This document shows positions 1-9,874 of a stretch of DNA of 33,351 nucleotides, in pieces. The notes below the pieces were generated by a model. That model had not been told where the DNA came from. It was given only the letters and a program-made list of their open reading frames with translations, and did no database searches. The stretch's first letter is position 1. Each line of letters starts with the position of its first letter. Source of the DNA: Symsagittifera roscoffensis. Lineage: Eukaryota > Xenacoelomorpha > Acoela > Convolutidae. The translations under genes and the position numbers were made by a program. Location of the stretch: NCBI RefSeq assembly GCF_963678635.1, contig NW_026970963.1:64001-97351 (forward strand). Reading direction: 5' to 3'.

Positions 1-151
1 CTCCATCGAAGATTGATCAACCCTTTCCCCCAACTCCTAGCTTCTCATCCTTATCAAAATGATTTCAGATGTTCAGTAAATTCAACTCAGGACATGACAG
101 AGAAGCTAAAAGTTTATATAAGATGATAAAAATTCCAGTCCCGAGACCCCT

Positions 152-169
152 CCGGATTCTTGAATCCGG
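152..169. repeat. Inverted repeat built on a satellite unit
   Basis: The arms CCGGATTC and GAATCCGG are perfect complements around a two-base spacer. The left arm belongs to a GACCCCTCCGGATT unit at 145-158, the same unit that recurs in the 20.2-21.8 kb spacer. Confidence 0.7.
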
Positions 170-218
170 GGAAATAAGACTCTTATCTTCCTCCCGGAAG
201 GCTGTCTCCCACCCTTCA

Positions 219-234
219 CCGTTGTTCGCAACGG
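219..234. repeat. Short hairpin with TTCG loop
   Basis: CCGTTG and CAACGG pair perfectly around TTCG on the plus strand (CGAA on the minus strand). It lies two bases from a longer hairpin at 237-268. Confidence 0.6.
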
Positions 235-236
235 CC

Positions 237-268
237 TTGCAACTATTGTAGCGAGACAATAGTTGCAA
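237..268. repeat. Perfect 13-bp inverted repeat
   Basis: TTGCAACTATTGT at 237-249 pairs without mismatch with 256-268 across the six-base loop AGCGAG. A 13-bp perfect arm in old, mutated DNA is notable. It could be a transcription terminator, an RNA stem or a terminal remnant of a small inserted element. Confidence 0.75.
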
Positions 269-455
269 CTCGGAACGGTCTCTGCTCACTCTGCAATTTG
301 TTGTTGTTTTTCAATCACAATCTTCGTTGTTATCGCTATTGCAACTAATGTTGTTCTGTTTTATTTCGGTTTTCTGCCAAAATGGCCATTTCTAACGTTT
401 ATCAGAAATATGACGTCATACTTCGAAAATTTAAAATCTGGTCGAACGTCACATA

Positions 456-488
456 CTCCCCGGACATTCCGGTCAATGTCCTCATTGA
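456..488 (-). promoter_or_regulatory. Hairpin-plus-CCGG-box signal, site 1 (3' side of cassette A)
   Basis: The box CTCCCCGGACA (456-466) is followed by the hairpin TCAATG-TCCT-CATTGA (473-488), a perfect 6-bp stem. The same arrangement occurs at 10509-10546, 23407-23437 and 33146-33183 with different but still paired stem bases. It lies about 1 kb beyond the last ORF of copy A. The function is unknown; an RNA structure or a recombination/insertion boundary are both possible. Confidence 0.65.
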
Positions 489-732
489 ATCTCGCAATGT
501 TCTTAAAATTGGCACAGTGTCATCGAACAGAATTTACAAAATGCACGAAATTACTTTTATCCGCGTCATATCCACTCACTGCAGAACATAAATGGCATCG
601 TACTACAGCACTACAGCCTTCAAATTCTTTCATTAATCTGCACATCGAGGATATGACTTAAGATAAAAACATCTTCTCCGACTTCCAATGTCATTGTCTT
701 GACTAATAACGTTTTCTCCTAGATTTAAAAGA

Positions 733-765
733 TGTTGGTTTGCAGGACAGTCCTGCCAACCAACA
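733..765. repeat. Near-perfect 33-bp palindrome
   Basis: Two 16-base arms (733-748 and 750-765) flank a single central base, with one mismatch. The core GCAGGAC-A-GTCCTGC is perfect. It has no coding context and could form a cruciform or RNA hairpin in the 3' flank of copy A. Confidence 0.75.
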
Positions 766-975
766 AGCTAAAATTATCCTACTATGCTCCTTCCCTTCGG
801 AAAACTTGCTTGTTATTGTCCTGAATATTAAAACTAAGAATCTCTGTGGTTAGAAAGAACAATGTAACAATCTCCCTCTTCAAGAGATTATCCAAGTCTT
901 TCATGTCACCACAATGTGATCAGTCGTCCTAATTGATTAAAAACAGTCATGCAGGCTGGAATATTTAAATATACT

Positions 976-1089
976 CTTTTCTCAAGCCTTTCTAAAAAAA
1001 TAAAAATAATAGGTGTCTCTAAAGCCACTTAACTTTTCTCAAGCCTTTCTAAATAAATAAAAATAATAGGTGTCTCTAAAGCCACTTAA
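976..1089. repeat. 57-bp tandem duplication
   Basis: Positions 976-1032 and 1033-1089 are direct head-to-tail copies differing at one base (an A-run position read as T in the second). The near identity shows that the duplication is much younger than the decayed element around it. Confidence 0.9.
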
Positions 1090-1494
1090 TCAAAATGCAA
1101 AATTATAAATGCAGCAAAATCTTTAATGTTCAAAACTCAACTATTTGTTTCAGTTTTCAATTACAACTTGGTTGCTTGGTTTCTCACTTGAGTTTTTTCA
1201 CACACATAAAACAATTCTGAGTTTTAACTTCTTCTGTTTCGTCATTTCTTTGTTTCTTCTCTTTTCGTCGTTTAGAAGTTCTAAAACTTCTAAATTCTTC
1301 TAGTTTTCTTTCTTTTTGCCTCTTGTTCTTTCAACCGTTCATCAGTGTTCCATCTCTTCCTCCTGTGATACTGACTCTACAGTTTCTGTGTCTTGCAACA
1401 CATCATTAGCTATTCTGACGCTGTTGGAAGCAGTCCTTCAACACTTCTGCTCTTCTACCCTCTGTTTGCAACAGGGTAGGGGATCCACGTTAGA

Positions 1495-2615
1495 TTATCT
1501 GTTCCTGCAGAAGCTGTTGTGGAGACACAACGTCACATTTCTCTCCAAATCTTCCTTCAACATCTCTGCCTTCTCCTTTCCACTACGTTCACTTGTCCTG
1601 GAAATTCTTTTCACAGCGGTGGTCACTGCATTCCGATTGTCACGAAAGCTCGCTTGAAAGCTCCTGCTCCAATGTCCAGCTGCTATTCACTGTACACTCT
1701 GCCGTGCTTCGACATATGCTTCTTAGCATATTCGTACAACCATGCAGTCATGTTAGCTCTGAACAATGGCATCAATCGTCTTCTTGCCCATATCTTCTTC
1801 ACTTCCATCGGAATGTTTAGAATCTTGCACAGTGTCTCAAAAAGATCTAAATCTTTCAGACAATCCAATCTCTGCAACTGTTCTCTCGTCGGCGCTTCCT
1901 GTCTATTGTTCTCTCTTACATGAGCTTCCAGCCATCGTATCGCCATCATAACTCCCACTATCACTATTGTTATGGGCTGTGATGAGTCTGGTAAACCCAT
2001 GGAGAGCAGCTCTCCAGAGTTCCAGATCAACACCAGATTACTACCCCAGGGATACCACCAAGTCTGCAGCAAGCAGTGGCAGGGAAACTCGTCATGTGTC
2101 AACATGATGCTCCTCCAATTACTTTTTCCCGAAGCTTCCAGTAATGGTTCCACCTCCATCATCACTCGGTGGACTTCATCATTCTCGTCTACTGTATTGT
2201 AATCTGTAACGGTTGATCCTCTCTGTTTCTGTCTCTCAAAGTCACTGAAGTTCCCACTCACGTATCTCATGAAATTCCTTCCCACTATTGATTCCAACTC
2301 TTCCTTAGTTCTCTCTGGAACTGCTGAGAACATCTTACATAGCAACTTGTAGGATTTTTCGGACATTCTTGTTAGTCTCACACATTTTGGCACTGAGAAG
2401 GCCTAATCCACGATCGTTTTCGTACTCTTTACATCCACAGCTACGAAATGCACCGGGTATCTGCTCTTGCACATTGGAGCTAATGTCGATCCCACCGAAT
2501 ATCGTGCCCCTGATGGTCTACAATAAGTCTCACTGGGTCTGATGTTCATTTCCGCCTCCAGTCCCAACTTTCCTCCAAGACCAGTCCCAATTTGATATGA
2601 GGATCGGTAGCGCTC
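1495..2615 (-). pseudogene. Cassette terminal ORF, copy A
   Basis: I do not recognise this protein. It is homologous along its length to 24841-23621 of copy B. Shared blocks include SVPKCVRLxRM, EPLLEASG, PCHCL.Q, a W/YP block, SIGLPD/SMGLPD, FET.CK, IPMEV and, near the end, LHNSFC. The 2393-1683 part reads openly. Upstream it continues through an in-frame TAG at 2403-2405, where copy B has Lys, to about 2615. Downstream it continues through a TAG near 1680 and a one-base frameshift around 1630 to a TAA at 1495-1497. Several hydrophobic stretches (for example ITIVIVGVMMAI) could be buried helices. It overlaps the preceding ORF in another frame. Confidence 0.6.
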
Positions 2616-3885
2616 TTAATCGTAACAATTCTCGACAGAAACTTAGCATCAATGCCTGCTCGTAATCGAAGAAGCAATCGCGTATGTCTTCACTCAGGAA
2701 CGGGTTGTACGCTATCCCTATGATTCCGGATACGTAGCTGTATGACTTCTTCTTGATCGGTCCACAGTATTCACTGGACTTCGGCAGTACCCTCATAGAT
2801 TCTTTGGTGAGTCTCAGCTCCTTGTTTGAAAATCTCCTGACTTCATCTATCTTTCTCATGGATTCTAACTCCTCGGGCTCTTTCATATTCACCCTCATCG
2901 GTTTGCTTTGTTGCATATCCAGCAGTGCTAGCAAGAGTAAGGCTTTTGCTCGCTCTTCTCACTCCCTCAGCATCTTGACACAGGTGTTCAATGCTGGTAC
3001 TGAAATCTGCTCTATCATGAATCGAATGAAACAGAGAGCGTCTCTTCGCTTCGCACACGCTACTGCTGCTCCCTCTTGGATCATCAGATCCCTCAGCTTC
3101 GTCATAAGAGAAACCTTCTCTTCATTTGACCTCTTCCTTTCTTCTGAATCGTATTCCTCGCGAGTCAGTCCCATCATGCACCAGGCGAACCTCAGTTGTA
3201 ATTCGGTTCTCACGTAAGGTACTGCCATGAGAGCGTGTATTCTTGGCGCAATCCTCATTTCTTCTTCGAAGTACCGTAACACCACTGCTTTCCATGGAAG
3301 GCTCACCAACTGCTCTATCGTTTCTGCCTGTATCTCAGATGACGCTAAAGACCCGTACGCCTTCTGCTTGAGGGTGGTGCCTTGCAACATTGTCTCCAGA
3401 TAACCCTCCATGGCACTCTTGTCTTCCAGAGCCATCACATATCCTCTAGCCGAGTTTCGGTACTCCAACATCTCCATATATCCACCGGCGGGTTCATCTA
3501 TCGACACAGCCTCCGACACTGTCAGTCGGTTATATTCCACTGGTACTAGTTGTCCTGCAACACTTCCCTTTCCGTGATTCATGGGAGATGGCTTAAAGTC
3601 TCTCATTGTGCTCTCTCCACATTGGCTGAGTATTTCCATTTCTAAGGTTGCTCCAGTCAGAGTGCGTTCACTCCTTTTGGATTTGTAGCCTGTTGACTTT
3701 ATCCCCGCCATGAGAACGGGTGGCACCATCGCTACATCAGTTAACATTTTGTCTGTGCCAGGCAATTGATAATCACCTTGTCCCAAATCCATGACCTCTT
3801 CGACTCGTTTTCTTTTCGCCGAATTGACAGCTTTTATCGATATCTCCGAATCCACCTCCGTCTTTCCTTCTCTCCTCGTCATCAC
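2530..3885 (-). pseudogene. Cassette ORF3, copy A (unknown protein)
   Basis: This unknown protein has a basic, Lys/Arg-rich start (KRKRVEEV), which could be a nuclear localisation signal. A mostly helical region follows. An in-frame TGA at 2959-2961 splits it, but the frame continues through ERAKALLLLALLD to a block conserved with copy B (25850-24996): a DEVRRF motif, SSEY/SSEEY, a GxxGxAYNPFL motif and a Leu-rich end. The AYNPFL block is the best marker of this family in the window. Past about 2560 the homologous reading moves to the frame of the terminal ORF. I infer a former single protein or polyprotein with the 2615-1495 part. No catalytic motif is visible. Confidence 0.55.
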
Positions 3886-3954
3886 TCTGCTGCCTTAACT
3901 TCATTTTCATCTCGTTGATCTTATCAATCACCAATTTCAATCGCATCGTTCCTT

Positions 3955-5910
3955 TCATTGTTGTTGACAGTACACCACCTCTCCTTTATCGTCCTGCGGT
4001 GTCATCTTGATGGGAGAGTTCGCTTCACTTTCGTCAGTGGCTGAGCCAATCAACAACTCACTCAATCTCCCTTCACATTCATCAAACCTGTCAAGGACTT
4101 CCCGCATCAATGGTCGGTTGAGACCTGTTTTCAGAATGGACTGGGTCCCATAGCTCTAAACTACTGTCCAGACTTTTTCCTTGAAGGCCACTCTGTTCAA
4201 TCTACATCCCGTTCTATTCTCATGGTCTCGGTGATGTACTTCCCACTCTTCTTCGGGCAACGTTCCCAAGAAAGGTATTCTGGCTGAGCCCTCTATTCTT
4301 CTTCTTCTTGGTGATTCCATGAGGATTCTTTGTTCTTTATTTCTTGAATTTCCAGGAGAGCTGCTCTCAGGCAAATTCCGTTTCATTTCTGTAAAGGCTG
4401 ACGGAGGCTCCAGTGTCGATTTGCCTTCATCTGCTGGCTCAGTCGCCTCCAACGTATCCGCGTTATTCTCAAAATCACTGAGGAAATTGAAATCCAGGCT
4501 GGATACTCCCCCTGTCGATGATCTGTCGTCTTCCCCACCAGCTTGATTTGCATCTTGTTGCATGGGTTCTTCTGCTTGACGGCTTCCTCCCTGTCCATCA
4601 TCTCCTTCCGACTTATTCCTCTTCGAGCGTGAGGGTCCTTGCTTTCCAGTGTCGGCTCCTTCCGGAAACTTCGGTATGATCAACGTACCGACCGGTCTAT
4701 CTTCCTCTTCTTCATGGACCACTTTGATTTCCTCGCAACCGAAGGGTGCTAGGAAGTTTCTCGTCTGTAGCGTTCCTACTACCGTCAACTCCGGTTTCAC
4801 ACTAGTCAGGATCAAGGAGGCCTCAGGCAGCTCGGTCCTGCCTTCATCGGCATTTCTTCCCACAAAGTATGTATCCATCGTTGCCACGAATTGCTCTATT
4901 CTCCTTTCATTGGTTTCAAATGCTCTCAACCTAAGAGCTTGTACCACGGAGACTGCTCCGAGCAGCATCCTTCTTATCAGAGGGAACTCAGAGATTGCTT
5001 CCGTCAGCTTCTCGTAATCACCCCAGTCTTTCGTCTCTTCTCTCACCTTGTGATATGCTGCAGTGAGACGAGGAACTCTGGTCATTTCACCATTCGTCTT
5101 GTCATAGGGTCTCAGATTCCAGAGCTTCGGAAACACCTCGATGTGTAATCTCTCTACTTCTCCCATACGATCACGGAAGTGGTCGTCAAAGATGATGACC
5201 GTCATTTCTGGCTCTGCTATTTTTTCAAACAACAGATCTTCACTCATGAGCTCCCGCAACACGTGCTGCTCACTCCAGTTCAGTTCAATACCGTCCACTG
5301 CTGATATGAGGTTCAGGTGCAGCACCGACCTCCTATACGCCTCCACTTTAACGTCAGGGAACGCAAACGTGACTGCTGGTCCATAGATCACTGTCACAAA
5401 CTCCGTGGCTCCTCTGATCAATGCTAAGGGATCGGTTCTCGTAGCCAAGCTCAGATCGGTTAACAGGGGCATGCCCCCGACATGTCGTCTAACATCCTCT
5501 TCTCTTTCGATAGTATGATCTTCTCCCGTTCCAAAGCGATTTTGCTGTAAGAGATATTGGATAAGAGTGTGTCTCAGGTCTCTTATCTTATTCCACCAGT
5601 CCGTGGATTTCTTCATATCCAAACTCCTCACTCTCTCTCTCTCATCTGCTCTGGACAACGTTTCAATTTCATTAGTCCTCCTAAGTTTCCGTGGGTAATT
5701 GCAATCAGTGTTAGAAGCCCATCTAACCGTAGGTTCTGAATTCCTTCGGTGAGCAGTATCGCCGGTCCTTTCACAAAATTCTCTGATCCAAAGGTCACCA
5801 ACAAGGCTAGTAGTTCCACTATTGACACTTCCACTACTGCTTGGATGAACTCCTTTATCAAGTGATGAGAGACTTTCGGGTAGACTTTTTCCAAGAAGGA
5901 CGCGGTCCAT
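3955..5910 (-). pseudogene. SGNH polyprotein, C-terminal region, copy A
   Basis: This is the long C-terminal part of the cassette's largest ORF. Residues matching copy B (28700-27621) begin after about 5640 and include PLLTDLSLA/ALLTDLCLA, DPLALIRG/DPMGIIRG, PAVTFAFPD, LNLISAVDG/LSLISVLDG and the PK.WNL block. An acidic, low-complexity linker rich in Ser, Glu and Asp follows. The far end (FLGTL) also matches copy B. The frame carries a TAG at 4156-4158, where copy B has Lys, and ends at a TGA at 3955-3957. Its function is unknown. The first 90 codons as read from 5910 overlap the true frame of the preceding piece and are probably not coding. Confidence 0.6.
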
Positions 5911-6437
5911 CCGGCTCCCAACCCTTCCAGCATGCTGTCCGCCCGTTCAAAGCCTTCCTGTCCTTTCACTTCCTGGGTCCAGAAGGTTTCCAGGGTAACC
6001 TGACACATTATGTTTAAAAATTCAGCGGTCTTTTCTTCAGCAATTTCCGCCAGGTTCACCTCCTTTAACAAGTAGGCATGGATCTTCGTGATCATCACAG
6101 GGCCTTGCTCAAAAGCATCTGCACCCATTGCCGCTACTCGAGGACTTAGGTGTTGCGACTTTTTGGCTTCCGGTTTAGTTCTCAAAACCATCGCCTCCAA
6201 TTGAGCTCTAGTCTCCTGGGAGTTTTTCCTTCTCGTATTTGCACCTGTCACTTCCATTGCCCGAACCATAAGTCGTTGGACATCGCTATGACCACTCGAT
6301 GGTCGTCGTCTATTCCCGGTTTCAGTTTGAGCTGTCGACTGAAATTGGACAGTTCCAACCCCAGCATCTCGTCCAATACTAACATGTGCAGCGCATGGTC
6401 CTTGAATCTTCTCATCGCGTTTGATATATCTGACCAC
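5628..6437 (-). pseudogene. SGNH polyprotein, middle region, copy A
   Basis: The homologous reading enters this frame near 6260, after the frame of 7426-6248 closes. Comparison with copy B places a one-base deletion at the LWF.(.)AM position. The frame leaves again at a (CT)n tract at 5631-5643. Helical, Glu/Lys-rich sequence (AEEKTAEFLNIM; FLEKVYPKVSHHL) aligns with copy B 29240-28719, and the LRLDG/LRIDG block near the end is well kept. No known domain was recognised. Confidence 0.55.
5631..5643. repeat. (CT)n tract at a frameshift
   Basis: Six and a half CT units, read as GA repeats on the coding strand, lie exactly where the cassette A reading frame changes. One frame gives a short RERE run and a stop; the other continues into the conserved C-terminal region. 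Replication slippage here is the simplest cause of the break. Confidence 0.7.
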
Positions 6438-7696
6438 AATGCAGGTAGTTCAGCCCTGAGTGGCCTCAGGTTCTCCATCTCTATCATGCGATTTGGGACT
6501 GATATGATCACATCATATTTCCCTTCCAAAAGTAAGGTCACGATCGCATGCGCGAATTTTAGTCCAACCGAGATATATGCATACCCCGGAGACAACGCGA
6601 ATACTACTCTCGGTGTCACCTTGGTGAACGACCCCTCCTTCGTTGCATCCACCACTTCACCCATCGACTTGAGGATGTCTTTTATCGCTGGCCACACAGC
6701 ATCCTCTGCCGTTGTAGGATCTCTGAGTCTGCTCAGAAAACCTCTACTGTGTAGATGGTCATTGATGCCAGCAAATACGATCGTAATTGGGTTCATATCC
6801 GTCTTTCTTTGTACCCCTATAGCCAAAGATACCGATTGCAGTAGGTCCAGATCGACCGCTGCCAACATTATGACGTCCGGCGAAAACAGAGACTTGGAAG
6901 TATACACGAACTCTGAATTCGCTACTATCATGATCTTGGCCTTCCTTACTTCTGCTTTGTCATAGGCGGCGAAGATGGTCTCATCTTTCTTTATTGCTTT
7001 CAATCCGCCGTATCTTTGGACATCACCATCTTGACTCACTAATTTCGGGTATATTCTTTCCTTCACATGACCAGGGGGTGCCGTAAGCTGCCTGGACATC
7101 TTCACATGTCGTTCAATCGGCGCTCTCGTCGTCAGAAATCTTCCTGGTCTTTCTTCTCGATTCCCCTCATCATGATTCAACCTCACATCCTGCAGTGGTC
7201 TTGCGTTCACTGGTCCCATCGTGTTATTAGACGGCAGTCCCTCTAGGTCAGCAAATCTCAAGGCCGTCGTGGAACTGAACTTTATGCTCGCGGCTATCAA
7301 CCAGTCTACGCCTGTTATCGAGTTTAATCTGCTAACGGACAGCCTCGCTCCATTCAGCATCCTCCTTGCATCCTCGACGAAACTCACCCTCTGGAGATCC
7401 AGCTTCATTAGTTCGTCTTTATACACATGCTAGGGAGATGGTATGGGCCTTGACCACATCAACGAGCCTCTGCTCGGGCGTCTCTCCTCTCGACTGGTAC
7501 TTGTCGTCTCCGACCTCGTGTTTGATCTAGACGTGCTGGTTGTCTCCTCGATTGGGTTAAAAGGTCCTAGTCTTCTCCGAGGATGAATGATCCTCCTTAC
7601 CGGTGCTTCTCCCAATCGGTCTTGAACATCCGTCCTTTGACCTGGTTCACTGGAGCTCTGTTGTCTATAATTCGTGACGGCCCCAACCGTCCCCAA
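6248..7696 (-). pseudogene. Second SGNH-like domain, copy A
   Basis: One frame runs from a Ser/Thr/Arg-rich linker (7696-7433), through a TAG at 7430-7432, into a 390-codon region. That region has the block order IMIVANSEF, then TIVFAGINDHLHSRGF, then a PGY motif and an LVLDE segment. Copy B has VIIVAGSDF, FAGMNDHLHATGF and the same PGY block. The G.ND string after a hydrophobic strand resembles SGNH block III, and the first block resembles a decayed GDS block. I therefore infer a divergent second SGNH-like fold in tandem with the first. The catalytic Ser is not convincing in copy A. The frame closes just after LWFG, at a one-base deletion. Confidence 0.55.
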
Positions 7697-8756
7697 GCGT
7701 GATAATCACCGTCTCGCTCGATGCTCCTTCTTCCCTCAGCACTCCTGTGTCGAAGAGTTCCACTTCCAACTCATCCAATCGTTCCTGGAAGACTCTGTTC
7801 AGCCAAGCCTGTCCTTCTATACTATCGAAGTGGATGCCGTCCGTGGCCAGCCTGGCCTGATCCATCGCTCTCAACTCATGTTCGATGTCCATGAGGATCA
7901 TCCTGCCGGCATTCCGGCTTGCGATGTTTCTCAAAATATTGTTCCACCTGACCACCCCTTCGTTGTGCATTCTCCCTGCTGCTGTCAGGCTTCTTGCATT
8001 CATAGGCACAGTGCAAACGGTCAGGATCGCGCAAATGAACTTCTGCCAGAGAGCAGTAAACAGGAACACCATCATCGATTCCCATAGTGCTTCCTCCTCA
8101 TCCGAACTTCTCGAGATGTTATTAGTTCCAACCAGGATCATCACACTGGGGATCCTCCCTGGATTCATCAGTTCAACCAGGCGATATAACTGGGCTATAG
8201 TCGCTCCTCCGAAGGCCATCACCGGGGTGACCCAAGAGGTCCTCAAACTCGAGAGCACTCTGACCAAGCTGTCCCCCAGTATCAGATGTGATGTCCCCAG
8301 TGGCGGTTGCTGTAGGTTTACTGCCGGGTTCCAAGTCGCTCGATTGAAGCAAGCTCTCGGATCTGTCTCCGGGACTCCCGTGAAGCTATATCTCAACTGA
8401 TTATTCTTCTGTACGCCAATTATTCGGGACACTTTCTTCGCCGGCATCTTCCGTATTTTTCTCTCTGGGGCCTCGGAACTCCCCATTGGTGTCGTGTCAC
8501 TAACTCCTTCTCTGTTCATCGCATTTCGAGAGAGTCGTACTCTGCCCGCATCGTCGAATGTTCCATAGGGTGCAGTCACCCCGGAACCTTGAACATTCTT
8601 GTTGGTGACTAGTCGTCCAGCTGTCTCTATCAGCCTTTTCACTGTCTGTTCCACGACTGGGTCACCCAAAGTGTCACTAGGGTCCGGGACTGTCACTCGA
8701 CCTGTTGCTGTCGGGAAGTGTGTTTCCGTTGTCTGACTCATTTCTCGGGGCGTCAA
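7665..8756 (-). CDS. SGNH/GDSL-type hydrolase domain, copy A
   Basis: All four SGNH blocks are visible: LILGDSLVRVL (nucleophile Ser), AFGGATIAQL (oxyanion Gly), MILVGTNNISRS (oxyanion Asn) and DGIHFD (Asp-x-x-His). This family hydrolyses esters of lipids, sugars or peptides; the substrate here is unknown. About 150 residues of polar, disordered-looking sequence precede the domain. No signal peptide is visible. The frame opens with TTG at 8756, and the first ATG is at 8741. It overlaps the coiled-coil ORF by 80 bases in another frame, so expression by frameshifting or reinitiation is possible. Comparison with copy B places a frameshift near 7690, where the linker continues in another frame. 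Confidence 0.75.
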   Translation of the reverse strand: MTPREMSQTTETHFPTATGRVTVPDPSDTLGDPVVEQTVKRLIETAGRLVTNKNVQGSGVTAPYGTFDDAGRVRLSRNAMNREGVSDTTPMGSSEAPERKIRKMPAKKVSRIIGVQKNNQLRYSFTGVPETDPRACFNRATWNPAVNLQQPPLGTSHLILGDSLVRVLSSLRTSWVTPVMAFGGATIAQLYRLVELMNPGRIPSVMILVGTNNISRSSDEEEALWESMMVFLFTALWQKFICAILTVCTVPMNARSLTAAGRMHNEGVVRWNNILRNIASRNAGRMILMDIEHELRAMDQARLATDGIHFDSIEGQAWLNRVFQERLDELEVELFDTGVLREEGASSETVIITLGDGWGRHEL

Positions 8757-9525
8757 GAGTTCCCCAGTGGGACTGCCCCCGAGGAATACTCCTTGCTGGT
8801 ATTACTTTCTCCACGGCCGTTGACAACTCCGTCCGCTCTTCGTAATCCAGTCTCAAGCGTTCAATCTCTTCGCTTTGTTTTCTGTTGCAATCTTCGCACA
8901 ATCTCTTCAACAGGTCCCTATCTTCCTTCATGCTGAGCATGGGCTTTGTCATCTCATCCAACTCCTTTCTCGTCCTTTCCAATTCGTCTTCTACTCTATC
9001 AAGGTCTTGCCGGGTTCGGTTCGTTTGAACCCCTTGTTCTACTTTCGCCCTCTTTGGTGGCACAGCTGCTCTCAGTTGTGGACTAGACGAGGCAGCCTCG
9101 CTGTTCATCTCCTGATGCATTCTCGTCAGCCCAGGTTTGGGCTTGGAGGGCATAGGCATCTCTACTGGTTGATAAGTCCTAGAACTTCCCAACCCAGGTT
9201 CATTCGCCAAGTCACTCCCTGAGAGAGCCCCGTTTCTCCACCTCATCAATCTCATGTTCGGGCGGTCTAGTACTCCCTTTTCTCCATATGCTGCCATCAA
9301 TAGGACTTCCGTGGGGCGGTCCCCACGGTTGTCATGCCCCAAGATGTTTGTCAGGGCGGTCAGCAACATGACTACATCTGGGTCCTCCAGAGCGAAGTCT
9401 CGTTCCATTAGCCGACGATAGACCGCATCTACCATCGGTCCCACATATGCCTCTGCCAGGTCCATAAATTCATCCAAGTTGAAATTATCCATTCTGTTCT
9501 TGAAGTTCAATTCGGTTTGATTCAA
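8677..9525 (-). CDS. Coiled-coil ORF1 of the cassette, copy A
   Basis: This intact 282-codon ORF starts with ATG. The N-terminal 110 residues share a globular-looking block with copy B 31996-31154: YRRLMERD/YRRLRDLD, TEVLLMAAY/TEAVLMVGY, a W.NG.L.G.DLA.xPGLG string and a FPLP/MPMP motif. Residues 150-230 are a charged coiled coil rich in Arg, Glu, Lys and Leu (DELERTRKELDEM). There is no zinc knuckle and no recognised capsid fold. It is the first cassette gene after the macro domain. It could be a second structural or RNA-binding protein, by analogy with coiled-coil ORF1 proteins of other retroelements; that is inference only. Confidence 0.65.
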   Translation of the reverse strand: MNQTELNFKNRMDNFNLDEFMDLAEAYVGPMVDAVYRRLMERDFALEDPDVVMLLTALTNILGHDNRGDRPTEVLLMAAYGEKGVLDRPNMRLMRWRNGALSGSDLANEPGLGSSRTYQPVEMPMPSKPKPGLTRMHQEMNSEAASSSPQLRAAVPPKRAKVEQGVQTNRTRQDLDRVEDELERTRKELDEMTKPMLSMKEDRDLLKRLCEDCNRKQSEEIERLRLDYEERTELSTAVEKVIPARSIPRGQSHWGTLDAPRNESDNGNTLPDSNRSSDSPGP

Positions 9526-9874
9526 AGGTTTGACTCAAGTGAGTAATTCAACGATCAGTCAGGATCTGGAAAAGATGTCACGAATATCACACTTGTCAGT
9601 TTTGCCTTAACTTCTCGTTAAAATTGATTTGAAAACAGTCAAAGAAAAAGACTTTGATCCTAAAATTAATTGATATCAATCGGTCTCTAAAAATTTGGAA
9701 TTCGACCTAAGATTGGAAGTCCAAACTTCGGATCTATTCCTAAGATCGTCATCCAGTTGTTCATGGTCACTAACCCCTTCGTACCCAAGATCTTAATAAC
9801 ATAATACATAACATAACATAACATATAACTTAGTTTTGAGCCTGTCACCCTCTTGCACGTCACTCAGCCTATAC
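9526..9874. other. Spacer between macro domain and coiled-coil ORF, copy A
   Basis: AT-rich sequence with no coding frame. It contains a short ATAAC/CATAA microsatellite at about 9799-9828. Copy B has a spacer at the same place (31997-32544). Both carry a CTTGAGTC string just upstream of the coiled-coil start on the minus strand, which may belong to a shared leader. Confidence 0.5.

Larger units (their letters stand above)
1..1494. other. Non-coding 3' flank of copy A
   Basis: No reading frame here looks coding. The stretch is AT-rich and holds an isolated satellite unit at 145-158, several strong inverted repeats between 152 and 268, the hairpin-plus-box signal at 456-488, a near-perfect palindrome at 733-765 and a 57-bp tandem duplication at 976-1089. 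A TATATAA-like string near 115-121 reads on either strand and could be a promoter remnant, but nothing else supports that. The region follows the last ORF of the minus-strand element, so it is its 3' untranslated or LTR-equivalent part. I could not recognise a matching LTR elsewhere. Confidence 0.55.
1495..9525 (-). mobile_element. SGNH cassette of the composite element, copy A
   Basis: Coiled-coil ORF1, SGNH polyprotein and terminal ORFs lie in one strand and order, matching copy B at 31996-23621. The cassette begins 350 bases after the macro domain. Its homologue in copy B begins 549 bases after its macro domain. Confidence 0.7.

Noticed and set aside
263-661. A 132-codon plus-strand ORF in the left flank
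   Set aside because: The sequence contains the conserved hairpin signal and looks non-coding; the translation has low-complexity stretches and no recognisable domain.
2530-8756. Introns as the cause of the frame changes
   Set aside because: Alignment with the other copy shows single-base gaps or single stop codons at the junctions, not inserted segments with GT-AG ends.
4319-9222. Many plus-strand ORFs of 60-170 codons opposite the cassette and gag
   Set aside because: They are antisense shadows of the minus-strand frames, rich in Ser, Leu and Arg, with no homology between the two copies.
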